NCBI GenBank assembly: GCA_002239045.1
Contig: MPNN01000001.1
Coordinates: 434,001-498,000, forward strand
Origin: SAR202 cluster bacterium bin127
Lineage (GTDB): Bacteria; Chloroflexota; Dehalococcoidia; Lucifugimonadales; Lucifugimonadaceae
Length of the DNA: 64,000 bases
Direction: 5' to 3'
Below are positions 1-7,848 of this stretch, in pieces. The notes below the pieces were generated by a model. The model saw nothing but the letters and a program-made list of their open reading frames with translations. It had not been told where the DNA came from and ran no database searches. Position 1 is the first letter of the stretch, and each line of letters starts with the position of its first letter. The translations under genes were made by a program, and so were the position numbers.

Positions 1-440
1 AGAGCGACTTCTGGAGCAGACGAGGTGTACATGAATCGCAGTGACCCGATGAAGTCGCCGACATCGACGTACATGAGGTTGTAGCCGACGAAGAAGAATG
101 CGAGACCGGCGATTGAGTAAAGCCCGATGTTCTTCATGCAGATCATCGATGCGTTCTTGGTGCGGACCGACCCGGATTCGAGCATGGTGAACCCGGCGCA
201 CATCCACATCACGAGAACACCCCAGATTAGAAACGAGAAAGAGTTGAAGACGAACTCGGATTCGCTGATGCCCTCGGCGAAGTCGACCGACGGTTCACCG
301 AGTAAGAATGCCGGTACCGCGATAAATCCACCTAGATAAACGGGAGCGATGCGCCAAGGTACGATCTCGCGTACGGCGTTGGGAATTCGCTTGACGTTTT
401 GAATCAGGTTGTTGGGCAACCGTGAATCGCGTCGAATCAT
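1..440 (-). CDS. amt: Ammonium transporter (Amt family), N-terminal part, cut by window edge
   Basis: This membrane channel would import ammonium. Reading the minus strand from an ATG at 440 gives an open frame of about 146 residues that runs off the left edge. After a hydrophilic stretch of about 27 residues there is a first hydrophobic segment, then a segment with MCAGFTMLESGSVRTKN followed by MKN and a hydrophobic helix with FFFVGYNLM. This matches the conserved Amt helix pattern (AGFALLEAGxVRxKN, then MKN and WxxxGY). The N-terminus before the first helix is longer than usual for Amt. The rest of the gene, including the pore histidines, lies outside the window, so function is inferred from this conserved block only. 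Confidence 0.8.
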   Translation of the reverse strand, partial: MIRRDSRLPNNLIQNVKRIPNAVREIVPWRIAPVYLGGFIAVPAFLLGEPSVDFAEGISESEFVFNSFSFLIWGVLVMWMCAGFTMLESGSVRTKNASMICMKNIGLYSIAGLAFFFVGYNLMYVDVGDFIGSLRFMYTSSAPEVA

Positions 441-580
441 CGTTTGTGTCCCCCATCAGTCTGGTTCGCAACGTCTTCGCAGATCTGCCACGACCGTCAG
501 TCGTTTCGTGATACGAAGTATCTCAGAGATTCAGAAGGCGCGCATCGTTGAATTCATTTCCCAATCAAGTAGCACTCGGC

Positions 581-603
581 GGAGCGGGTTTGAAACCCGC
601 TCC
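581..603. repeat. Perfect 11-bp-arm hairpin (GGTTTGAAACC type)
   Basis: A 23-bp palindrome has 11-bp arms (GGAGCGGGTTT and its complement) around a single central base. A related hairpin with the same GGTTTnAAACC core lies at 53193-53211. It sits in the 245-bp gap between amt and the first aldolase, which holds no gene that can be supported. Confidence 0.6.
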
Positions 604-612
604 ATACTGTCT

Positions 613-643
613 GTTCTGGATTCCCGCGTGCGCGGGAATGACG
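613..643 (+). repeat. Interspersed palindromic repeat, copy 1
   Basis: A 31-bp unit contains the palindrome TTCCCGCGTGCGCGGGAA followed by TGACG. Near-identical units in the same orientation occur at 2052-2082 and 3015-3045, each beside an HpcH-type aldolase gene. A further imperfect CCCGCGCGCGGG hairpin follows at about 653-667. Confidence 0.7.
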
Positions 644-685
644 TTTGCCCGGTTCCCGCGCGCGGGGTAACGACGTTTGCCTGTG

Positions 686-1573
686 TTAAACGGGCATGGT
701 GCGGCCGGTTTTGGCTCGGCCGTAGTCGGCCCACTCTTTGTTGGGTGCGCCCATCATCTTTACGCCGATGACGTCGATTAGGTGGTCGACGCGCTGTTCC
801 ATCGTGAGGTTGTCATCGGCCCAGCTGGAGTAGAAGCCGACGCCTGACTTGTCGAGGGCGTCTTTGATGGTGTTGCGTGCATGGTCCATGTAGTCGGGGT
901 ACGGCGGGTCGTGGGCGTCGGGGTTGCCGTGGGACATTCCCATGTCGCCGGGTCCCCACTCGGCGAATCCGATGCCGGGAACTGCTGCGATCTCGTCGGC
1001 GTTCGGCAGACTGTGGCGGTCTTCGATCTTGAGACCGAGGAGGAGTTCGCCGTCGGGATTGAGGGGCCACGGATCGGCGATTTGGACGTATTCGCGTGGC
1101 GACATCCCCCAGATCTCGGCAGGTATGCCCTGCCCGCCTCCGCCGCGGAGTCCTTCGGGGATGACTTCTCGTGCGAGGGTTTGGAAGGGATAGCGGCATG
1201 CGGCGACGAACCATTTGACGGCTTCGGGGTCGCGAGCGTGGGTGTGGAGAAGGCCATGGACGCCGGTGGTGAGTGCGTGTCGCATCTGCCAGGCGTTGTA
1301 GCGGACTTCTTCGACGGAGATCGCATTGTGCGGAAGCGTGGTGACGACGGTGGGTGTGAGGTGTCCGCTGGGTGTTGGCCCGCCTGCTTTCAGTCCGCGC
1401 ATGAATTCGCCGAGGCCGCCGACATCGAAATGGCGATGCTCGAAGTCGATGAGGATCATGTCGGCCCAGGTCTGCGCCAGTTCGACTCCGGCGTCGTAGG
1501 AGAGTTCAGGAGTGTGGGTTGCGTAGAAGGGCTGTCCCTCTTTTAGCAGGTCGATGCATTTGTTTATGCCCAT
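686..1573 (-). CDS. HpcH/HpaI aldolase / citrate lyase family protein (tandem copy 1)
   Basis: This is a class II pyruvate-type aldolase that would cleave or form a C-C bond between pyruvate (or a related oxoacid) and an aldehyde. It is 295 residues long. The usual (V/L)xxDxEH motif reads LIDFEHRHFD at residues 41-50. The metal-binding glutamate is in LKIED (E184) and the aspartate in GPGDMGMSHG (D210). The start was set at the ATG at 1573, which has a GAAGG ribosome site about 9 bases upstream. A nearly identical paralogue of exactly the same length lies at 2094-2981. The central segment with GLRGGGGQG is unlike classical HpaI, so the substrate cannot be named. Confidence 0.8.
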   Translation of the reverse strand: MGINKCIDLLKEGQPFYATHTPELSYDAGVELAQTWADMILIDFEHRHFDVGGLGEFMRGLKAGGPTPSGHLTPTVVTTLPHNAISVEEVRYNAWQMRHALTTGVHGLLHTHARDPEAVKWFVAACRYPFQTLAREVIPEGLRGGGGQGIPAEIWGMSPREYVQIADPWPLNPDGELLLGLKIEDRHSLPNADEIAAVPGIGFAEWGPGDMGMSHGNPDAHDPPYPDYMDHARNTIKDALDKSGVGFYSSWADDNLTMEQRVDHLIDVIGVKMMGAPNKEWADYGRAKTGRTMPV

Positions 1574-1680
1574 GGTTGTATTACCTTCGGTTGTGATCAA
1601 TCGACGCGGTTTGCGGCGCGCGAACTTACTTTATCGCCTAAATGCGAGTCTGGGCGCTCATGTTTGCGTACGATTGGAGT

Positions 1681-1884
1681 ATGTCGCGCGTAAACGTGGA
1701 TATCGACGAAAGGGCATGCGCTGAAGTGATGCGCCGATTCCAATTACCCACCAAACAAGATGCGATCAATTTTGCTTTGCGTTCTTTGGCGAGTGAGGCT
1801 GCATCGGTCCGCGAAGCGCGTGGTTTCAGAGGGATCGGTTGGAACTGCGATTTGGATGAGCTTCGAACCGATCGAACGAAGTGA
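1681..1884 (+). CDS. vapB: VapB-type antitoxin (ribbon-helix-helix)
   Basis: This small protein of 67 residues begins MSRVNVDIDERACAEVMRRF and ends with GWNCDLDELRTDR. The N-terminal strand followed by two helices is the RHH fold. The C-terminal RGxxGWxxDLDELR tail is typical of VapB antitoxins of the DUF2191 type, where it occupies the toxin active site. The ATG at 1681 was chosen over the in-frame one at 1642 because the protein then starts at the RHH strand. It overlaps by GTGA with a following vapC that is reduced to 23 codons, so it may now be an orphan antitoxin. Confidence 0.75.
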   Translation: MSRVNVDIDERACAEVMRRFQLPTKQDAINFALRSLASEAASVREARGFRGIGWNCDLDELRTDRTK

Positions 1885-1952
1885 TTCTGGCCGACGCGTC
1901 GGTATCAATCGAGTTCGCGCGCCAAACAGAGCTACGCGTTTACGGGGATTGA
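1881..1952 (+). pseudogene. Remnant of vapC (PIN toxin), truncated
   Basis: A GTG at 1881 overlaps the vapB stop and opens a 23-codon frame starting VILADASVSIEFAR, which ends with TGA at 1950-1952. This is the first PIN strand with the first catalytic Asp (residue 5). The rest of the PIN domain, including the later acidic residues, is absent, and a cruciform repeat begins about 50 bp downstream. The likely history is loss of the toxin by deletion or repeat insertion. Confidence 0.6.
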
Positions 1953-2002
1953 AATGACTGGTTTCGCTGTGGTAGACCTGATTGGCGAATAAGGGGGCGA
2001 CC

Positions 2003-2049
2003 ACAAGGTACTGGGATAAGGGCGACCACGAGGGTCGCCCCTACCTTGT
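2003..2049. repeat. Nested inverted repeat (cruciform)
   Basis: Outer arms ACAAGGTA (2003-2010) and TACCTTGT (2042-2049) enclose inner arms GGGCGACC (2020-2027) and GGTCGCCC (2033-2040). It lies directly before the second copy of the TTCCCGCGTGCGCGGGAA-type repeat and replaces the missing vapC body. Confidence 0.6.
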
Positions 2050-2051
2050 CG

Positions 2052-2082
2052 GTTCTGGGCTCCCGCGTGCGCGGGAATGACG
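2052..2082 (+). repeat. Interspersed palindromic repeat, copy 2
   Basis: Same unit as at 613-643, with the core CCCGCGTGCGCGGG and the trailing AATGACG. It ends 12 bp from the stop codon of the second aldolase. Confidence 0.7.
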
Positions 2083-2093
2083 GTTGCCCGCGG

Positions 2094-2981
2094 TTAGACA
2101 GGCATCGTGCGGCCGGTTTTGGCTCGGCCGTAGTCGGCGAACTCTTTGTTGGGTGCGCCCATCATCTTTACGCCGATGACATCGATCAGGTGGTCGACGG
2201 TCTGTTCCATCGTCATGTTGTCGTCGCGCCAACCGGAGTAGAAGCCTACGCCTGCTTTGTCGAGAGCGTTCTTCACGGTGTCGCGTGCGTTGTCCATGTA
2301 GTCGGGGTACGGCGGGTCGTGGGCGTCGGGGTTGCCGTAGGACATTCCCATGTCGCCGGGTCCCCACTCGGCGAAACCGATGCCGGGGACGGCGGCGATT
2401 TCGTCGGCGTTGGGTAGGCAGTGACGGTCTTCGATCTTGAGGCCGAGGAGGAGTTCGCCGTTGGGGTTGAGCGGCCAGGGGTCGGCTCTTTCGACGTATT
2501 CACGAGCGGACATTCCCCATAGCTCGGCAGGTGCGCCCTGCCCGCCTCCGCCGCGGAGTCCTTCGGGGATGACGTCTCGTGCGAGAGTCTGGAATGGGTA
2601 CCGACAAGCTGCGACGAACCATTTGACGGCTTCGGGGTCACGTGCGTGGGTATGGAGGAGTCCGTGGACGCCGGTGGTGAGTGCGTGTCGCATCTGCCAG
2701 GCGTTGTAGCGGACTTCTTCGACGGAGATGGCGTTGTGCGGGAGAGTTGTGACGACGGTTGGCGTGAGGTGTCCGCTCGCAGTGGGTCCGCCAGCGGTGA
2801 GGCCCTTCATGAATGCCGTGAGGCCGCCCATGTCGAAGTGGCGGTGCTCGAAGTCGACGAGAATCATGTCGGCCCAAGTCTGGGCCATTTCGACGCCGGC
2901 GTCGTAGGTGAGTTCAGGAGTGTGTGTTGCGTAGAAGGGTTGTCCCTCTTTTAGCAGGTCGATGCATTTGTTTATGCCCAT
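2094..2981 (-). CDS. HpcH/HpaI aldolase / citrate lyase family protein (tandem copy 2)
   Basis: This 295-residue paralogue of the protein at 686-1573 has the same length and long identical blocks, for example MGINKCIDLLKEGQPFYATH at the N-terminus. It keeps the same LxDFEHRHFD, LKIED and GPGDMGMS catalytic and metal motifs. The start is the ATG at 2981, preceded by AAGGA at 7-base spacing; an in-frame upstream extension reads through repeat sequence and is not believed. The pair looks like a recent tandem duplication, with the vapB remnant and cruciform between the copies and similar palindromic repeats on both sides. Substrate not known. Confidence 0.8.
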   Translation of the reverse strand: MGINKCIDLLKEGQPFYATHTPELTYDAGVEMAQTWADMILVDFEHRHFDMGGLTAFMKGLTAGGPTASGHLTPTVVTTLPHNAISVEEVRYNAWQMRHALTTGVHGLLHTHARDPEAVKWFVAACRYPFQTLARDVIPEGLRGGGGQGAPAELWGMSAREYVERADPWPLNPNGELLLGLKIEDRHCLPNADEIAAVPGIGFAEWGPGDMGMSYGNPDAHDPPYPDYMDNARDTVKNALDKAGVGFYSGWRDDNMTMEQTVDHLIDVIGVKMMGAPNKEFADYGRAKTGRTMPV

Positions 2982-3014
2982 TATTGGTTCCTTGTTGGGT
3001 TCGTTGCTTAGTTG

Positions 3015-3045
3015 GTTTTGGGTTCCCGCGTGCGCGGAAATGACG
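3015..3045 (+). repeat. Interspersed palindromic repeat, copy 3
   Basis: Third copy of the unit at 613-643 and 2052-2082, with one change in the palindrome (CGCGGAAATGACG). It lies just upstream of the start of aldolase copy 2. Confidence 0.65.
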
Positions 3046-3058
3046 GGGGTGTGCTTCG

Positions 3059-3110
3059 TGTGCCCCCTTTGTCCTTCGGACATTTCCCCCGCGAGCGGGG
3101 GAAACCCTAG
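3059..3110 (+). repeat. Interspersed repeat with CCCCCGC/GCGGGGG hairpin, copy A
   Basis: About 52 bp run from GTGCCCCCTTTGTCC through a hairpin of TTTCCCCCGC and GCGGGGGAAA arms. The reverse complement of 49502-49555 matches it almost base for base, so this is a dispersed element present twice in opposite orientation. It lies between the stop of the LDH2-type gene and aldolase copy 2. Confidence 0.7.
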
Positions 3111-3114
3111 TTTT

Positions 3115-4191
3115 TCACGTCAACCTCCACGGGATTTCCAGTTCGGCGGTAATGCTGCGGAACCAGTCGATAACTTCGGGGTGGTACGGGATGCCGTGTT
3201 CTCGGCGTTCGATCTCTTCTTCGTGTTCGGGTAAGCCGGCGTAGACGACGCGGTCTTGACCGGGGGCAGGCTTGCTGTTTGAGAGGGCCCGCATGTACTC
3301 GTCCATGTCGGTCTTGAAGTCTTCGATGTCGGTGAAGGCTTCGAGGTTGTAGGCGATGAAGTGGTGGGATGCGCCTCGGCGTCGGTTCGGTCCGCCGCCG
3401 TTTCCGCCCATGATTCCGGCGAGGATCTCGATCATTACGGCCATGGAGTAGCCTTTGTGGGCTCCGAGTTCACGGGTGGCTCCCGCGGGAAGCATGATGA
3501 AGTCCTCGGGGACCTCGGCCTCCTCCATTACGGGTGTGCCGTCGGATTTGGCTACCCAGCCGGGCATGACCGGAACGCCGATGCGCTTTGCGAGGACTAT
3601 TTTGTTTCCGGCGACGCTGCTCATGGAGGCGTCGAAGATGAAGGGAGGTTCTTCGCGTGTCGGTGCGGCGATACCTAGGGGGTTCAGGCCGACCAAGCGT
3701 TCAGCGCCGTGGACGGGCGCCACGTTGACTCCGCCAGTGGTCATGGCGACGCCGATCATATCGCGTTCGAGGGCCATTGCGGCGTGGTAGGCACAAGCAC
3801 CGAAGTGGCGACCGTTGACGGCGGTAACGGTGCCGATGCCGTAGACCTCTGCCCTGTCCATGGCCATGCGCATGGCCATCGGGCCGACGGCTAGTCCGTG
3901 ACCGCCATCGCAATCGAGGGTTGCGGCGGCGGGAAGTTCGCGGATGATCTTGGGTTCGGGAGTCGGGTTAATGCCGCCTTGCCCAAAGGAGGCGACATAG
4001 CTGCGGAGCATGTTCGAGACGCCGTGGGATTCGATGCCACGGGCGTCGGCGTAGACGAGGACATCAGCCGATTGGACAGCGTCGTCCTCGGGCATTCCCA
4101 TCTTTCGGAAGATGTCTTCGACGGTTGCGCGCATGTCTTCGATTTCGACATGGACTGCAATGTCATGTGGGACGTGGAATCGTTCGAGCAA
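3115..4191 (-). CDS. Malate/L-lactate dehydrogenase family (LDH2) oxidoreductase
   Basis: This NAD(P)-dependent 2-hydroxyacid dehydrogenase belongs to the LDH2/MDH2 family (malate, lactate, ureidoglycolate or sulfolactate types). It is 358 residues, close to the usual 330-360. Family marks include DARGIESHGVSNM near residue 50, the VNGRHFGACAYHA block near residue 135, and a glycine-rich GLNPLGIAAP segment. The C-terminal part has GAHKGYSMAVMIEILAGIMGG, which is characteristic of the family. It is transcribed away from the three alcohol dehydrogenases at 4400-7786 across a 208-bp gap that probably holds both promoters. Which 2-hydroxyacid it uses cannot be read from the sequence. Confidence 0.85.
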   Translation of the reverse strand: MLERFHVPHDIAVHVEIEDMRATVEDIFRKMGMPEDDAVQSADVLVYADARGIESHGVSNMLRSYVASFGQGGINPTPEPKIIRELPAAATLDCDGGHGLAVGPMAMRMAMDRAEVYGIGTVTAVNGRHFGACAYHAAMALERDMIGVAMTTGGVNVAPVHGAERLVGLNPLGIAAPTREEPPFIFDASMSSVAGNKIVLAKRIGVPVMPGWVAKSDGTPVMEEAEVPEDFIMLPAGATRELGAHKGYSMAVMIEILAGIMGGNGGGPNRRRGASHHFIAYNLEAFTDIEDFKTDMDEYMRALSNSKPAPGQDRVVYAGLPEHEEEIERREHGIPYHPEVIDWFRSITAELEIPWRLT

Positions 4192-4399
4192 TCGGATCTG
4201 CCTTTCGTATTTGTCGTCGCTGGGGGGCGCCTTTGGTATCGGTCTTTCGACTGGCGTATTCTCGCTTTGGACGCACCTCCGTTAAACGAGTCGAAAGTAT
4301 ACATACGCGGCGTCCACAAACGGACTGAATGGGTTATATTCGCGAGCATTAATCGCGGCGCGTCTGAACGATGTCGCGAGCATCCAAAAGAGGATAGAA

Positions 4400-5515
4400 A
4401 TGCCAACCGGAAAAGTTGCCGTATTCACACAGACTGGTGTGCCGTTCCACATCGAGGAGTTGCCGACACCGGAGATCAATCCGGGAGGCCTGTTGGTCAA
4501 GAACACTCACGCCGTCATATGCGGCTCTGATCTGCACGGTTGGCGTGGCGACGGCGACGTAATGCCGCCACCGAAACGCCGGGTCACAGGACACGAATTC
4601 ACGGGCGTGGTCCATTCATTGGGCGATGGCGTATCGACGGATTCGTTGCGCCGGCCGTTGAAAGAAGGCGACCGGATCGCGTTCCCCTTCTTCAATCCTT
4701 GCAATCGGTGTTACTGGTGTATACGCGGCGAGCATCATGCGTGTCCGCATCGTGGAAGGTCGAATCATCAAGGTCTGGACGGCCATCCTTACTGCGACGG
4801 AGGTATGGCAGATTACTACTACCTGCCGCCGGGTCATTACGCCTTCAAGGTGCCTGACGAATTGCCGACGGACGCGGTGCCGCCAGTTAACTGCGCTCTG
4901 TCGCAGGTCTTGTTTGGTTTAGAGCGCGCCAAGATGGATTTCGGCGACACGGTTGTGATCCAAGGCGCGGGCGGTCTCGGAATATTCGCTACGGCAGTTG
5001 CTTCCGAGAAGGGTGCGTCGAAGGTGATCGTTATTGATGGTCAGCAGCCGCGGTTGGATTTGGCGATCAAGTGCGGCGCAACGGACACCATTTCAATGGT
5101 GGACTACCCCACTGCGCAGTCGAGGGTCGAACGGGTTCGCGAGCTGACCCACGGCGTTGGAGCCGACATCGTGGTTGAGGTAGTGGGCATCGCCGCGGCG
5201 ACGTTGGAGGGTTTGGACATGGTGCGCTTCAATGGCAAGTATGTAGACATCGGAAACATCAGCGGCGGGAGCATCGAGTTTGCGGCTCGGAAGATCATCA
5301 ACAACCAGACTCAGTGGCAGGGTCTGATGCACTACAACCCGTGGATCGTAGAGGCGGCGTTGCAGTTCTTGGTTCGAGTACAGGATCGGATGCCGATCGC
5401 GAATGTGATATCGCACAAGTATCCGTTGGAAGAGATCAACGAGGCGTTCGAGTTCGCCGAGTGGCAAGGGCGCGAAGGCGGGTCGACTGCGAACCGGGTT
5501 GCGTTGACGATGTGA
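4400..5515 (+). CDS. Zinc-dependent alcohol dehydrogenase (MDR family), tandem copy 1
   Basis: This 371-residue medium-chain dehydrogenase/reductase would oxidise an alcohol or polyol with NAD(P). The catalytic zinc ligands are C41 (ICGSDLHGW) and H65-E66 (GHEF). The structural zinc site is C101, C104, C107 and C115 in PCNRCYWCIRGEHHACPH. The Rossmann motif GAGGLG is at about 189-194. The ATG has an AGAGGA ribosome site just upstream. It heads a likely operon with paralogues at 5561 and 6683. The PPVNCALSQVLFGLERAK block is identical in all three, so they arose by tandem duplication. An insert with FYYLPPGHY-like sequence follows the structural zinc loop. Substrate unknown. Confidence 0.88.
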   Translation: MPTGKVAVFTQTGVPFHIEELPTPEINPGGLLVKNTHAVICGSDLHGWRGDGDVMPPPKRRVTGHEFTGVVHSLGDGVSTDSLRRPLKEGDRIAFPFFNPCNRCYWCIRGEHHACPHRGRSNHQGLDGHPYCDGGMADYYYLPPGHYAFKVPDELPTDAVPPVNCALSQVLFGLERAKMDFGDTVVIQGAGGLGIFATAVASEKGASKVIVIDGQQPRLDLAIKCGATDTISMVDYPTAQSRVERVRELTHGVGADIVVEVVGIAAATLEGLDMVRFNGKYVDIGNISGGSIEFAARKIINNQTQWQGLMHYNPWIVEAALQFLVRVQDRMPIANVISHKYPLEEINEAFEFAEWQGREGGSTANRVALTM

Positions 5516-5560
5516 TTACCTACGTTGCCGATCGAATCTTCGAAGAGAGAGGGGTGATTC

Positions 5561-6670
5561 TTGCCGAACGGCAGAGTAGCTGTTTTCACAACTTCGGGAG
5601 TTCCGTTCGATGTCGTCGAGTTGCCGACGCCGGAGATTGAACCTGGCGGGTTATTGGTTAAGAACACGCATGCGGTGATTTGCGGTTCGGATCTGCATGG
5701 TTGGCGCGGTGATGGTGATGTTCCGATACCTCCGATTCGCAGGTTGACGGGGCATGAGTTTACGGGCGTGGTTCACTCATTTGGTGAGGGGGTTGGGACG
5801 GATTCGATGCGGAGGCCGTTGAGAGAGGGTGATCGGGTGGCGTTTCCGTTCTTCAACCCGTGCAATCGTTGCTACATGTGCGTTCGCGGTGAGCATCATG
5901 CTTGCCCGCATCGAGGTCGGTGGTACACGTTGGAGGAGCATCCGTATTGCGATGCTGGGATGGCGGACTACTACTATTTGCCGCCGGGTCACTACGTTTT
6001 CAAGGTGCCAGACGAATTGCCGACGATCGCGGTGCCACCGGTGAATTGCGCTCTTTCTCAGGTTCTGTTCGGTCTGGAACGGGCGAAGATGGGTTTCGGG
6101 GATACCGTCGTAATTCAAGGTGCTGGCGGACTAGGGATCTATGCGACGGCGATCGCTTCTGAGAAAGGTGCATCGAGTGTGATCGTGATCGACGGTCAGC
6201 AACCGAGGTTGGATCTGGCGATGAAGTGTGGGGCAACGGACACGGTCTCGATGACGGACTATCCGACGCCTGAGTCAAGCGTCGAACGGGTCAAGGAGTT
6301 GACGCACGGCGTAGGCGCTGATGTAGTTGTGGAGGTCGTAGGGATCGCGTCGGCGACGTTAGAGGGACTGGACATGGTGCGCGTCAACGGTAAGTACATC
6401 GACATTGGTAATATCGGCGGGGGTAGCATTGAGTTTCCCGCCGCGAAGATCATCGGCAACCAGACGCAATGGCTGGGTACGGTCCACTACGATCCATGGA
6501 TCATCGAGGAAGCGTTGCAGTTCCTTGTCCGGGTGCAGGATCGGATACCGGTTGCGGACGTTGTTTCGCACCAGTTTCCGTTGGAGCAGATCAATGAAGC
6601 GTTCGAGTTTGCAGAGTGGCACGGACGCGAGGGTGGCACCACGGCCAACCGCGTGGCGCTCACGATGTAA
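5561..6670 (+). CDS. Zinc-dependent alcohol dehydrogenase (MDR family), tandem copy 2
   Basis: Second of three tandem paralogues, 369 residues, with the same catalytic (C41, GHE) and structural (PCNRCYMCVRGEHHAC) zinc sites and GAGGLG nucleotide-binding motif. The start is a TTG at 5561 that aligns exactly with the ATG of copy 1 (PNGRVAVF against PTGKVAVF) and has GAGAGGGG about 8 bases upstream. The gap to copy 1 is 45 bp, which fits cotranscription. Differences from copy 1 are scattered, including in the loop after the structural zinc, so altered substrate range is possible. Confidence 0.88.
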   Translation: MPNGRVAVFTTSGVPFDVVELPTPEIEPGGLLVKNTHAVICGSDLHGWRGDGDVPIPPIRRLTGHEFTGVVHSFGEGVGTDSMRRPLREGDRVAFPFFNPCNRCYMCVRGEHHACPHRGRWYTLEEHPYCDAGMADYYYLPPGHYVFKVPDELPTIAVPPVNCALSQVLFGLERAKMGFGDTVVIQGAGGLGIYATAIASEKGASSVIVIDGQQPRLDLAMKCGATDTVSMTDYPTPESSVERVKELTHGVGADVVVEVVGIASATLEGLDMVRVNGKYIDIGNIGGGSIEFPAAKIIGNQTQWLGTVHYDPWIIEEALQFLVRVQDRIPVADVVSHQFPLEQINEAFEFAEWHGREGGTTANRVALTM

Positions 6671-6682
6671 AGAAAGAGGCGA

Positions 6683-7786
6683 ATGATGCCAGTCGGCAAA
6701 GTCACAATATTTGACAGGCCAGGAGTTCCCTTCGAAATGGGTGAGTTCCCGACCCCGGAGGTTGAGCCGGGAGGACTGCTCATCAAGAACACGGATGCGG
6801 TAATTTGCGGTTCCGACCTTCACATCTGGCGTGGGGACATGTCGACGCACTCGAATCGGATCGTGGGGCACGAATTCACCGGAGTTGTGCACTCTCTTGG
6901 AAAGGGCGTTGAGACGGATGCGATGCGGCGTCCGTTGAAGGAAGGCGATCGGGTGGCGTTTCCATTCTTCAACCCTTGTAATCGTTGCTACTGGTGCATC
7001 CGGGGCGAGTTTCATGCTTGTCCGCACCGATCGAGGCGGAAGGATCTAGACAGCTATCCGTTCTGCGATGGCGGCTATGCGGACTTCTACTATCTGCCGC
7101 CAGGCCACTACGCATTCAAGGTTCCGGACGAATTGCCGACCGACGCGGTGCCACCGGTGAACTGCGCGTTGTCGCAGGTGTTGTTCGGTTTGGAGCGGGC
7201 GAAGATGGATTTTGGGGACCGAGTCGTGATCCAAGGCGCAGGTGGCTTGGGCATCTACGCGACGGCGGTCGCGGCAGAAAAAGGTGCATCGAGGGTGATC
7301 GTGATCGATGGACAGCAGCCACGATTGGATATGGCGATGAAGGTTGGAGCGACTGACACGATCTCGTTGGTTGAGTATCCGACACCCGAGGCACGCGTCG
7401 AACGGGTGTTGGAGCTGACCGATGGAGTTGGCGCTGATGTCGTCGTCGAAGTGGTTGGCATTGCTGCCGCGGCTCTGGAGGGGTTGGATATGGTTCGGAC
7501 GAACGGCAAGTACATCGACATAGGGAACATTGGGGAAGGTACGATTACGATCCCGGCATCGAAGGTGATCGGCGGTCAGACGCAGTGGTTGGGTACGACG
7601 CACTACGATCCGTGGATCATCGAGGCGGCGTTGCAGTTTTTGGTTCGGATGCAGGACCGAATTCCAGTGGCAGACGTGATTTCGCACAAGTATCCGCTGG
7701 AGGAGATCAACGAGGCGTTTGAATTTGCGGAATGGCAAGGTCGTGAAGGTGGGACTACCGCGAATCGTGTTGCGTTGACGATGTAG
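6683..7786 (+). CDS. Zinc-dependent alcohol dehydrogenase (MDR family), tandem copy 3
   Basis: Third tandem paralogue, 367 residues, starting only 12 bp after copy 2, so almost certainly cotranscribed. Two adjacent ATG codons (6683 and 6686) follow an AAAGAGGCG ribosome site; either could be used. Zinc ligands and the Rossmann motif are as in copies 1 and 2 (ICGSDLHIW, GHEF, PCNRCYWCIRGEFHAC, GAGGLG). The loop after GSDLH is shorter than in the other two, which lies near the substrate pocket in this family and hints at a different substrate. Confidence 0.88.
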   Translation: MMPVGKVTIFDRPGVPFEMGEFPTPEVEPGGLLIKNTDAVICGSDLHIWRGDMSTHSNRIVGHEFTGVVHSLGKGVETDAMRRPLKEGDRVAFPFFNPCNRCYWCIRGEFHACPHRSRRKDLDSYPFCDGGYADFYYLPPGHYAFKVPDELPTDAVPPVNCALSQVLFGLERAKMDFGDRVVIQGAGGLGIYATAVAAEKGASRVIVIDGQQPRLDMAMKVGATDTISLVEYPTPEARVERVLELTDGVGADVVVEVVGIAAAALEGLDMVRTNGKYIDIGNIGEGTITIPASKVIGGQTQWLGTTHYDPWIIEAALQFLVRMQDRIPVADVISHKYPLEEINEAFEFAEWQGREGGTTANRVALTM

Positions 7787-7848
7787 CGGGGTGAAATCTT
7801 GGCGGCTGATTGGTTGAGCCGACAGATGCGATTTAACATCGGCTATTT

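Noticed and set aside
881..1546. Plus-strand frame of 221 codons opposite aldolase copy 1
   Set aside because: It is antisense to a gene with clear family motifs, and the same shadow appears opposite copy 2.
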